From the NCBI GenBank assembly GCA_002391185.1, contig DGRY01000030.1, forward strand, positions 19,968 through 40,382: 20,415 nt of DNA, in the 5' to 3' direction. Each line of letters begins with the position of its first letter. Positions within the stretch are counted from its first letter, which is position 1. This stretch comes from Prevotella sp. UBA4376. Its GTDB lineage: Bacteria > Bacteroidota > Bacteroidia > Bacteroidales > Bacteroidaceae. Both the position numbers and the translations under genes were made by a program. This document shows positions 1 to 6,261 of this stretch, one piece after another. The notes beneath the pieces were generated by a model. The model saw only the letters and a program-made list of their open reading frames with translations. It was not told the origin of the DNA and searched no databases.

Positions 1-1188
1 GTGGTACAGAACAAAGAAAACGGACTGGAGTTCCGACAAACATTCACCTTTCAGGTGTATAGCAACTACACACCATCATACGTGGTTGTATATGAGAAAG
101 GCAACAACACCATTGAATGGATGTCGTTGCAAGGCGAACCAGCTGATTTCACACGTTACTTCGACAATATGATACAGCGCATCAATCCCGAAGAACCAAT
201 AAAAGGCACATACACAGGGGCGCTCTACTCCACCAACGAACTTGCCATCTTCACCAATCATCATCCCGACTACGGCAAGTGTATCAGTATGCGCAATGCC
301 GACCCAGCCAACGGCTATCTCTACAACGTAGGAGAATACACAGGCAACGTGTATGGAAAGATGTATATGGGAACAGCCTCATCGCTCAACATACATAACT
401 GCACATTCGGCTATGGTGCATCAAAGTATTTTATCTGCAATGACGTGCTTCATGTGTTCAATGGTCTTGACCGCAAGCTGCCTGTATTCAACGAAAGCAC
501 TTTTGTGAAGAGTACGGAGGTAAAGCAAGCAATATCGAGCAAGCAGTTTCAACGCTATAAGAAAGCAACCTTTGTGCTGCACAAAGACGGGCACGTGGGC
601 TGCTACCATGTTTACGACGATGTTATGGAGGATGTGAAGGTTGACGGAGAACCATTTATGCTCGACTCCCTCTACGGCTGTTTTACCGAAGCCACGGGTA
701 TGGGTTCCAACAAGCCATACTGCGTGTATCTCCTTGGTAGCAGAAACGGCGAGTTCAATCTTTATCGTTTCTATGTAAACTATATCAACCGTGTAGTGCA
801 GCCATTACAGTTAGAAGCCAAAATGCCTGTTGATGCCGATTTTGCCAAATCAACAAAATACTGGTGGGGCTCATTTGGCGAAAACTATGCTTTCTACACC
901 ATTGGCAACAGCATCTGTCGCTTCGACTATTACGAAATGGAAACTTTCGAGCCAGCAACAGCCAAGAAGCTCATCACCTTTGATGCCGATGAAGAGATTG
1001 TTGATGTGTTCCCCCTCACCACAGGTATGGGACTACGTGACGAAGACGACTGCACCATTGTACTGCTCTACAAGAAATCCACCAACACCAGCAGTTTGTT
1101 TGTTTACAACACCGTGACTGGCAAGAAGATAAAGGAATACAAGAATATTATACCCGGGAAGGCAAGAAAAGTGGAAAAGGTGATATAA
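1..1188 (+). CDS. C-terminal part of a probable PKD-like family surface lipoprotein (5' end outside window)
   Basis: The reading frame is open from the first base and ends at TAA 1186-1188. The GTG at position 1 is only the window edge: the 395 visible residues have no signal peptide or lipobox, so the true start lies upstream. The protein is rich in aromatic residues and beta-forming stretches with repeated short units (for example around residues 70-125 and 290-310), as in a beta-propeller or a stack of beta-sandwich repeats. It resembles the C-terminal half of Bacteroidota PKD-like family lipoproteins, which commonly sit with SusC/SusD-like genes and a DUF5117-type metalloprotease. The next gene is such a metalloprotease, but on the opposite strand. 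I see no catalytic motif. The family call is by resemblance only; a role in surface binding is inference. Confidence 0.5.
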   Translation: MVQNKENGLEFRQTFTFQVYSNYTPSYVVVYEKGNNTIEWMSLQGEPADFTRYFDNMIQRINPEEPIKGTYTGALYSTNELAIFTNHHPDYGKCISMRNADPANGYLYNVGEYTGNVYGKMYMGTASSLNIHNCTFGYGASKYFICNDVLHVFNGLDRKLPVFNESTFVKSTEVKQAISSKQFQRYKKATFVLHKDGHVGCYHVYDDVMEDVKVDGEPFMLDSLYGCFTEATGMGSNKPYCVYLLGSRNGEFNLYRFYVNYINRVVQPLQLEAKMPVDADFAKSTKYWWGSFGENYAFYTIGNSICRFDYYEMETFEPATAKKLITFDADEEIVDVFPLTTGMGLRDEDDCTIVLLYKKSTNTSSLFVYNTVTGKKIKEYKNIIPGKARKVEKVI

Positions 1189-1199
1189 GCCTCTCCCAT

Positions 1200-1219
1200 C
1201 CCCCTCCAAAAGGAGGGGG
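1200..1219. repeat. GC-rich hairpin CCCCCTCC-AAAA-GGAGGGGG
   Basis: A perfect 8-bp stem with a 4-nt loop begins 12 nt after the stop of the first gene. No T-run follows, so it is not a typical intrinsic terminator. A related C-rich/G-rich hairpin follows the DUF4923 gene at 5965-5983, which suggests an intergenic repeat family that sits just after stop codons. Confidence 0.6.
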
Positions 1220-1221
1220 CT

Positions 1222-1303
1222 AACCAACAGTTTGAGTTTCTTGCTGCAAAAACTCAATGTTCAAAACTCAATGTTCAAAGTTCAATGTTCAAAGCTGTTG
1301 GTT
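1222..1303. repeat. Nested inverted repeat containing a heptamer array
   Basis: Outer arms AACCAACAG (1222-1230) and CTGTTGGTT (1295-1303) are perfect 9-bp complements. Inside, TTGAGTTT (1232-1239) pairs with AAACTCAA (1250-1257) around the core TTGC-T-GCAA. Positions 1255-1296 are six exact 7-nt units that alternate CAATGTT with CAAAACT, CAAAGTT or CAAAGCT. Confidence 0.7.
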
Positions 1304-1354
1304 GATATTTTTTGCACTTATTGTGCAATGGCGCATCAGCGCTACATTTTCCAA

Positions 1355-1475
1355 GCTTAAGCATGATAACCCGACAAAGGAGGGGCTTATATTTGACTAA
1401 ATGCCGTTGGGAGCTTGCTCATATAAGGCTTTAGACAAATTGAAGCGAAGGCTTTAAAGCCATTCATGCTTAAGC
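1355..1475. repeat. Large nested inverted repeat
   Basis: GCTTAAGCATGA (1355-1366) and TCATGCTTAAGC (1464-1475) are perfect 12-bp complements. Inside them, TTTGACTAAATGCC (1392-1405) pairs imperfectly with GGCTTTAGACAAA (1427-1439) around the core GAGC-TT-GCTC (1411-1420). A separate 12-bp perfect palindrome GGCTTTAAAGCC is at 1450-1461. No coding frame spans it. Confidence 0.6.
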
Positions 1476-1608
1476 ATTTTCTTTATGCTTTTAGTTTCCT
1501 CCGTAGAGTTCCTTGAGAGTTTTGCTCGAAAAATTATCGTAAAATTGGTTTTTCTTTAAAACTCAAAGTTCTTTAAAAAAATCTCAAGTAAAATATTCAC
1601 TTCAATAT

Positions 1609-4017
1609 TTACATTCCGTCAGGACGGCTGTTAGCAGAACTGCCACTCATCTGTGGCATTCCGCTAAGAGCAATCCTTATCTGCATCAAAAGGTCGGCGT
1701 AGTGAGCACGAGTATCAGCATCAGCGGTACGAGCTTTCTGCAATCGACCTTTTATCATGTTCAAGCCAGCCAGAGCATAAGGTTTCTGCTCATCAACCAT
1801 ATTCACACGCCATGCCTTGGCTAAGTTTGCCACCACTTTGCGCTGAATATGCTTTGTCCACAGAGATGCTTTCTTTCCACTAACGGTAGAGCTGAACACA
1901 TAGTTAACCAAATCAGTAATATACTCCATTGGCTTGTAACCATCAGGCATATAGCTATGCTTGCTCACAAGGTTTATTGTCATGGCACTTGTCAACTTGT
2001 CAACAACATCATCGGCAATACCAAAGATAAGGTTCTCGGGCACACGGTTAAGGCGTCTTACATAAGGTTCGCTAACAAGCCATGTTGGCTCATTGAACAC
2101 ATTGGCATTTATCCATGCCAGAGCACGTTTCTGAGTAGCACGGCTAACAGGAGTATATACCACACCATCCTGCTCGGCACTCTTGAAATCGTGATAACAA
2201 CCGCTGATATTTGTAGCCACATGACGCATATAACGTCCCATCTGTGCAACAACATTCTTATAGGCAAACTTCAGTTGCACATCCATGTCGCCCTCCTTGT
2301 AGTTCCACTCAGGAATCTTCTTAACAATGCGCTTAAGGTTCTTAATACCATAATCGCTTGCCTTCATGGCATCATCGCCAAGGTCTTCGGTCTGCGCATG
2401 TGGGTCATTGTCTGAGCCTTCGCCACCAAACCAATAGCGTGGACTCTCCTTCAACTTGGCAATAGTCATCTTGTTTAATATCAGGCGTTCCTCCTCGGCA
2501 TCCTTAGCATCTGGGAAATAGCGATAGCCCCAGTTGATAGCCCACTTATCATAATCGTTGATGCGTGGGAAGATACCTTTTTCTGATATGTTATCTTCAG
2601 GCTGAGCAACATAGTTGAAACGAGCATAATCCATGATCGAAGCGGTGTGACCATGTTCTTCTACCCAAGCCTTGTCACGCAGTTTCTCAACAGGTGTAGC
2701 CGAGCTGGCACCCATGTTATGACGCAAGCCAAGAGTGTGTCCAATCTCATGTGAAGAAACAAAACGTATGAGCTGTCCCATCAGCTCGTCGTCGAACTCA
2801 GGTTTCTGCGCTCTCTTGTCAACACATCCTGCCTGCACCTGATACCAGCTGTGCAACAGCTGCATCACATTATGATACCAACCTACATGACTTTCAAGAA
2901 TCTCACCTGTTCGTGGGTCGCTACAATGAGGACCGTAGGCATTAGGAATGTCACTTGCAAGATAGCGGATAACAGAATAACGTGCATCCTCTAAGCTCAT
3001 GGTAGAATCGTTAGGCCAGTCTTTGGCAGCAATGGCGTTCTTAAAGCCAGCAGCCTCGAAAGCCACGTTCCAGTCCTCTACACCAGCTTTCAGATAAGGA
3101 CGCCATTTTGCAGGTGTTGCAGGGTCGATATAATAAACTATCTGCTTCACTGGTTCCACCAGTTCGCCTCGCTTATAAGCCTCTATATCCTTAGGTACAA
3201 GGCGGTAGCGTGTAACCACCTTCTTGCGTGTCACCTCTTGCTGGTTATCGCTGAACTCATTGAACTCCTCGGTAAAATATCCCACTCGTGGGTCGAAGGT
3301 TCTAAACTTCATTGGTTCTTTTGGCAACAGCACAAACGAAGTGTTCATCTTCAATGTCACATTACCTGTTGCCTGACCAGCAGGAAGTTTTGTCAATGCC
3401 TTGGAAGCAAATGTTCTCACCGTAACCACCTCGGTATTTATAGGAAAAGTGTGGATATAGTCGATATAAGACAGGTCTTTCTTGTAGTTGGCAATACCCA
3501 ATCTTGATTTCATGTTGCTGTTAATGGCAAACACATCAATATCAGAATTAAACAAGCCTGTTACCTCCACACTATAGAGCTTTGCACCAGTTGAATCGGT
3601 AACAGTAGAGTCTATCTTTGTGTTGAAAACAATAGGATCTTGTGTAGAGTTTTTCACAGCCAATGCAATAGCATCGGTAGAGTCTGTGCGAGTGTCGTAG
3701 AGATTAGCACACAGATACATCTGTTTGCCTCTTTTCTCCCAATATAGCACCTGACTGTTAGCGAGTTCACCTCCATAAACGCCTGCATCTACAGGAGTAG
3801 AAACGAAACGGGTGTTCACCATCAGCAGTCTGCCAAGCAAACTATCTGGTATCTGGAAATAATATTTATCCTTGTGAAACTGCACATTGAAAAGTCCGTT
3901 CTTAGCAGGTGTTCGCACCTCAGTTTTCACAGGACTTGCATTCTTCTTTTTCTTCTTTGCCTCAGCGGGAGCTGCCATCATAACGGCAGCAAGGGCAAGC
4001 ACAAAAAATTTCTTCAT
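1609..4017 (-). CDS. Secreted zinc-dependent metalloprotease (DUF5117/DUF5118 family)
   Basis: An 802-residue protein expected to be exported and to cut proteins or peptides outside the cytoplasm; its substrate is unknown. A signal peptide covers residues 1-20 (basic MKK, hydrophobic core, AEA cleavage site), followed by a lysine run at 21-25. The N-terminal ~40-270 region has the beta-rich character of the DUF5118/DUF5117 modules. The catalytic site is HEIGHTLGLRH at 423-433, with zinc ligands His423, His427 and His433 and catalytic Glu424. A Met-turn follows (SIMDYARFNY, Met462), so it is a metzincin-type enzyme. Length and layout look complete and the active site is intact. The start at 4017 is supported by the signal peptide directly after it. 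A weak TATCTTCG box (minus strand, 4049-4042) could be its -7 element. It converges on the surface-protein gene ending at 1188. Confidence 0.9.
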   Translation of the reverse strand: MKKFFVLALAAVMMAAPAEAKKKKKNASPVKTEVRTPAKNGLFNVQFHKDKYYFQIPDSLLGRLLMVNTRFVSTPVDAGVYGGELANSQVLYWEKRGKQMYLCANLYDTRTDSTDAIALAVKNSTQDPIVFNTKIDSTVTDSTGAKLYSVEVTGLFNSDIDVFAINSNMKSRLGIANYKKDLSYIDYIHTFPINTEVVTVRTFASKALTKLPAGQATGNVTLKMNTSFVLLPKEPMKFRTFDPRVGYFTEEFNEFSDNQQEVTRKKVVTRYRLVPKDIEAYKRGELVEPVKQIVYYIDPATPAKWRPYLKAGVEDWNVAFEAAGFKNAIAAKDWPNDSTMSLEDARYSVIRYLASDIPNAYGPHCSDPRTGEILESHVGWYHNVMQLLHSWYQVQAGCVDKRAQKPEFDDELMGQLIRFVSSHEIGHTLGLRHNMGASSATPVEKLRDKAWVEEHGHTASIMDYARFNYVAQPEDNISEKGIFPRINDYDKWAINWGYRYFPDAKDAEEERLILNKMTIAKLKESPRYWFGGEGSDNDPHAQTEDLGDDAMKASDYGIKNLKRIVKKIPEWNYKEGDMDVQLKFAYKNVVAQMGRYMRHVATNISGCYHDFKSAEQDGVVYTPVSRATQKRALAWINANVFNEPTWLVSEPYVRRLNRVPENLIFGIADDVVDKLTSAMTINLVSKHSYMPDGYKPMEYITDLVNYVFSSTVSGKKASLWTKHIQRKVVANLAKAWRVNMVDEQKPYALAGLNMIKGRLQKARTADADTRAHYADLLMQIRIALSGMPQMSGSSANSRPDGM

Positions 4018-4302
4018 GTTATTCTTTTTATTTTTCGTGCACGAAGATAATCAAAAGAATTGAAATAGAAAAACAATTCAGGGGGTTAATAACTAAACTT
4101 GTAACGTAATGAAGCTGGGGTGCTAGTTTGAATCACTAGTAAATCCTGTTTCAAAAAAAGAAAAACCATATTTACGATAAAATTAACGGCTAATTGGCGA
4201 TAATTAACGGAGAAAAAATGAGCATCAAATGGATAACCAGAAGTTGTTTTTAACATAAAACATAGTGAAAAAGAAATAAAAAGGAGTAAAAATGGCATAG
4301 GG

Positions 4303-4335
4303 TTTGCAGAGAATAAAAGAAATAAAGTATTTTTG
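4303..4335 (+). promoter_or_regulatory. Bacteroidota-type promoter for the Bax-inhibitor/DUF4923 operon
   Basis: TTTG (4303-4306), a 21-bp spacer, then TATTTTTG (4328-4335) followed by CA match the Bacteroidota -33/-7 consensus TTTG...TAnnTTTG exactly. Transcription would start near 4341, giving a leader of about 240 nt that contains the repeat element at 4404-4485. Confidence 0.65.
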
Positions 4336-4403
4336 CAAAGAAAGAAAGACCCCTCCCATGACGCTTCGCTATTGAACCAAAGGTCACTGACCATCGGGAA
4401 GTA

Positions 4404-4485
4404 ATATTGAATATTGAACATTGAAGATTGAAGATTAGTCGGCTACGCCGATATAATATTTCATTTTTTCCATTTTTCAATCTTT
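4404..4485. repeat. Heptamer array plus triloop palindrome plus complementary arm
   Basis: Five exact 7-nt units (ATATTGA, ATATTGA, ACATTGA, AGATTGA, AGATTAG) run 4404-4438. The palindrome TCGGC-TAC-GCCGA (4439-4451) follows directly. AAGATTGAA in the array (4424-4432) pairs with TTCAATCTT (4476-4484). The stretch 4456-4481 is almost identical to 6257-6283. Confidence 0.75.
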
Positions 4486-4584
4486 CCATATTATGATACG
4501 AAGCATGCATCGTACTAAATTGAGGTGAGGGTGCTTCTCATGTCTGCTAATGCAGAATACAAGAATAACATAAATTACAAAGAT

Positions 4585-5316
4585 ATGGATTTAAAAGATT
4601 TAGAAAAACAAGTTTATCAGCAGGACTTAGGCAATGGCTTTGCCTTGTCAGAGGCTTTTCCTGCTTTGATGCGCAAAGTGTATGTGTGGATGACAATGGC
4701 TTTAGCCATTAGTGGTGTAACAGCTTATGGAGTGGCAAGTTCTCCTAATCTGCTTTATCTTATTCTTAACAACAGAATTCTGTTCTTTGGAATAATCATT
4801 GCAGAGTTGGTATTGGTGTGGAAGATTTCATCAAGCGTATGGAAGCCTAACCGCTCACTCACCACAACAACATTGATGTTTATCATCTTCTCTATGCTTA
4901 ATGGTGCCACAATGTCGTATATCTTTGTGTTGTTTGCTCCAGAGGCTATCGTGAAGACTTTCTTCGTTACAGCTGGTACTTTTGGTGCAACAGCATTATA
5001 TGGCTACACCACAAAGAAAGACCTTGTTAGCTTTGGCAGTTTCTTTATGATGGGCCTTATTGGTCTTATCATCGCAGGTGCAGTAAACATCTTCCTACAG
5101 AGCAGTATGATGGATTTAATCATCAGTATTGCAGGTGTAGCGCTGTTCATTGGTCTTACAGCATGGGACAGTCAGCAGATAAAGAGACAGTTGGCTATGA
5201 TGCCTGATCTTAGCGAGGGCAGTCAAAAGGTTGCTCTGTCGGGTGCATTAAGTCTGTATCTCGACTTCATCAACCTTTTCATTTATTTATTGCGTATATT
5301 CGGAAGAGAAAGATAA
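4585..5316 (+). CDS. Bax inhibitor-1 / YccA-YetJ family membrane protein
   Basis: A 243-residue integral membrane protein of the TMBIM/BI-1 family; bacterial members such as B. subtilis YetJ are pH-sensitive calcium-leak channels. Seven hydrophobic segments are visible (about 31-51, 64-80, 93-117, 124-140, 150-171, 176-195, 221-239). The conserved aspartate pair is present: Asp195 in TAWDSQQ and Asp227 in LYLDFINLF, equivalent to the YetJ pH-sensing pair. I chose ATG 4585 because the family's N-terminus is short and the bases before it are A-rich, as usual in Bacteroidota. ATG 4540 would add 15 residues; the in-frame GTG 4525 is less likely. Its stop TAA overlaps the next gene's ATG by one base, so the two are translated as a unit. 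Transport function is inferred from the family. Confidence 0.9.
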   Translation: MDLKDLEKQVYQQDLGNGFALSEAFPALMRKVYVWMTMALAISGVTAYGVASSPNLLYLILNNRILFFGIIIAELVLVWKISSSVWKPNRSLTTTTLMFIIFSMLNGATMSYIFVLFAPEAIVKTFFVTAGTFGATALYGYTTKKDLVSFGSFFMMGLIGLIIAGAVNIFLQSSMMDLIISIAGVALFIGLTAWDSQQIKRQLAMMPDLSEGSQKVALSGALSLYLDFINLFIYLLRIFGRER

Positions 5317-5954
5317 TGAAGAAAATTAGTGTAGCTGCAGTTGCAGCAGTATTCGTATTGAGCAGTTGTGGTATCACAACAAACGGCACATCAGGTAATG
5401 ATGCCGCTAACGTACTGAATGGTGTGTTGGGGTCTATCTCAAACCCTAATAATATTGGTAACGTACTTTCAAGTGTATTAGGTATCGACAAACCATCGGT
5501 AAACGACATTTACGGCACATGGTATTATGCCACTCCTGGTGTGGCTTTCACAAGCGAGAACACACTGGCAAAGGCTGGTGGTGAGGTTGTGGCAAGTCAG
5601 ATAAAGGACAAGCTGGCAGGCTACTATAGTAGCGTAGGCCTCAAAAAGAGTAACACCATGTTCACCTTTAACAAGAACAACACTTTCTCAGGAAAGGTTG
5701 ACGGCAAGAGCGTAAGCGGTACATGGACCTATGATGCCAACAACCAGAAGATTACATTGAAAACCTTACTATTCACTATCCCAGTATATGCAAAGAAAAC
5801 AAGCAACGGCATGAGTTTCCTTATGGAATCAAAGAAGTTGCTCACCGTTCTGCAGACAGCAGCAGCCCTAACAGGAAACAGCAACCTACAGGCTATCGGT
5901 GAGTTAAGCAAGAACTACGATGGTGTGAGAATGGGATTCGACATGAAGAAATAA
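5316..5954 (+). CDS. DUF4923-type lipoprotein
   Basis: A 212-residue predicted lipoprotein. The N-terminus MKKISVAAVAAVFVLSSC is a lipoprotein signal with the lipid-bearing cysteine at 18. The mature part has DIYGTWYY near residue 65 and a second GTWTYD near 140, the short beta-strand motifs of a lipocalin-like barrel, with an acid/lysine-rich stretch between. This matches Bacteroidota DUF4923 proteins, whose function is not known. It probably faces the periplasm from the inner or outer membrane. The ATG shares its first base with the stop of the Bax-inhibitor gene, so expression is coupled. A strong terminator follows. Family call is fairly sure; no function can be given. Confidence 0.8.
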   Translation: MKKISVAAVAAVFVLSSCGITTNGTSGNDAANVLNGVLGSISNPNNIGNVLSSVLGIDKPSVNDIYGTWYYATPGVAFTSENTLAKAGGEVVASQIKDKLAGYYSSVGLKKSNTMFTFNKNNTFSGKVDGKSVSGTWTYDANNQKITLKTLLFTIPVYAKKTSNGMSFLMESKKLLTVLQTAAALTGNSNLQAIGELSKNYDGVRMGFDMKK

Positions 5955-5964
5955 TCTATCCCCG

Positions 5965-5983
5965 CTCCCCTTATGAAGGGGAG
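5965..5983. repeat. GC-rich hairpin CTCCCCTT-ATG-AAGGGGAG
   Basis: A perfect 8-bp stem with a 3-nt loop sits 10 nt after the DUF4923 stop. No T-run follows. It resembles the hairpin at 1200-1219 in composition and in its position just after a stop codon. Confidence 0.55.
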
Positions 5984-6004
5984 GCATGGAGGAGTTGAGA
6001 ACAA

Positions 6005-6046
6005 AAAAGTGATTGAACTTTCGAAAATAAAAGTTCAATCACTTTT
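6005..6046. terminator. Bidirectional intrinsic terminator
   Basis: AAAAGTGATTGAACTT (6005-6020) pairs perfectly with AAGTTCAATCACTTTT (6031-6046); one more T-A pair closes an 8-nt loop. An A-run precedes the stem and T-rich sequence follows, so it can end transcription from both the lipoprotein gene (plus) and the phosphatase gene (minus). Confidence 0.85.
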
Positions 6047-6050
6047 ATTT

Positions 6051-6261
6051 ATTATTACTCACTGAAGTTTCGTATGTTGAGTAGATATAGGAAGTTAAAT
6101 GGAGTTATGCCGCTTTCTGCGGCGGAGATAGAGGACAAGTGCTTGCTATTATCTCCTTCGCTTACACAGATGCACCAACTTCGTTGACGGCATCTGCTCA
6201 GTCAATGACCTTCGGTTGAAGATTGAAAATTAAGCGCAAAGCGCTTTAATACTTCCATATT
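6051..6261. repeat. Spacer of successive palindromes ending in a repeat shared with 4456-4481
   Basis: No gene is seen. Successive stems are GCCGC/GCGGC (6109-6123), GGAGATA/TATCTCC (6124-6130 and 6150-6156), and CAGATGC/GCATCTG (6167-6173 and 6190-6196) enclosing CAAC-TTC-GTTG. These are followed by a TTGAAGATTGAA arm and the triloop palindrome AAGCGC-AAA-GCGCTT (6232-6246). The right arm 6257-6283 nearly duplicates 4456-4481 and runs into the last codons of the phosphatase gene. Confidence 0.65.

Larger units (their letters stand above)
1189..1608. other. Convergent spacer filled with nested palindromes; no gene seen
   Basis: This 420-bp stretch lies between two convergent genes. It holds, in order, a GC-rich hairpin (1200-1219), a nested inverted repeat with a heptamer array (1222-1303), a hairpin TTGCAC/GTGCAA (1312-1328, loop TTATT), and a larger nested inverted repeat (1355-1475). 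I see no convincing ORF, tRNA or T-tailed terminator. The last ~130 bp before the metalloprotease stop are AT-rich without obvious structure. Confidence 0.7.
4018..4584. other. Divergent spacer with promoter and repeat element
   Basis: The spacer between the metalloprotease start (minus) and the Bax-inhibitor gene (plus) is AT-rich and holds a good promoter (4303-4335), a small palindrome GGTCA-C-TGACC (4382-4392), the heptamer/palindrome element (4404-4485), and a near-palindrome centred on GCATGC (4498-4513). Minus-strand ORFs in it have no recognisable protein features and I do not call them. Confidence 0.6.

Noticed and set aside
1200..1219. Intrinsic terminator after the first gene
   Set aside because: The stem is strong but no T-run follows on either strand.
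1306..1316. TATTTTTTGCA as a promoter in the first spacer
   Set aside because: The spacing inside the -7 box is one base too long, and no plus-strand gene follows for 3 kb.
1849..2415. 188-codon plus-strand ORF
   Set aside because: It is antisense to the well-supported metalloprotease gene and has no recognisable domain.
4086..4510. Minus-strand ORFs of 86 and 111 codons in the divergent spacer
   Set aside because: They read through the promoter and the repeat element, lack family features, and are rich in Phe/Leu as expected from AT-rich non-coding sequence.
4525..4584. GTG 4525 or ATG 4540 as start of the Bax-inhibitor gene
   Set aside because: Possible, but the bases before them are not A-rich and the extra residues are not family-like. 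ATG 4585 fits better; 4540 remains an alternative.
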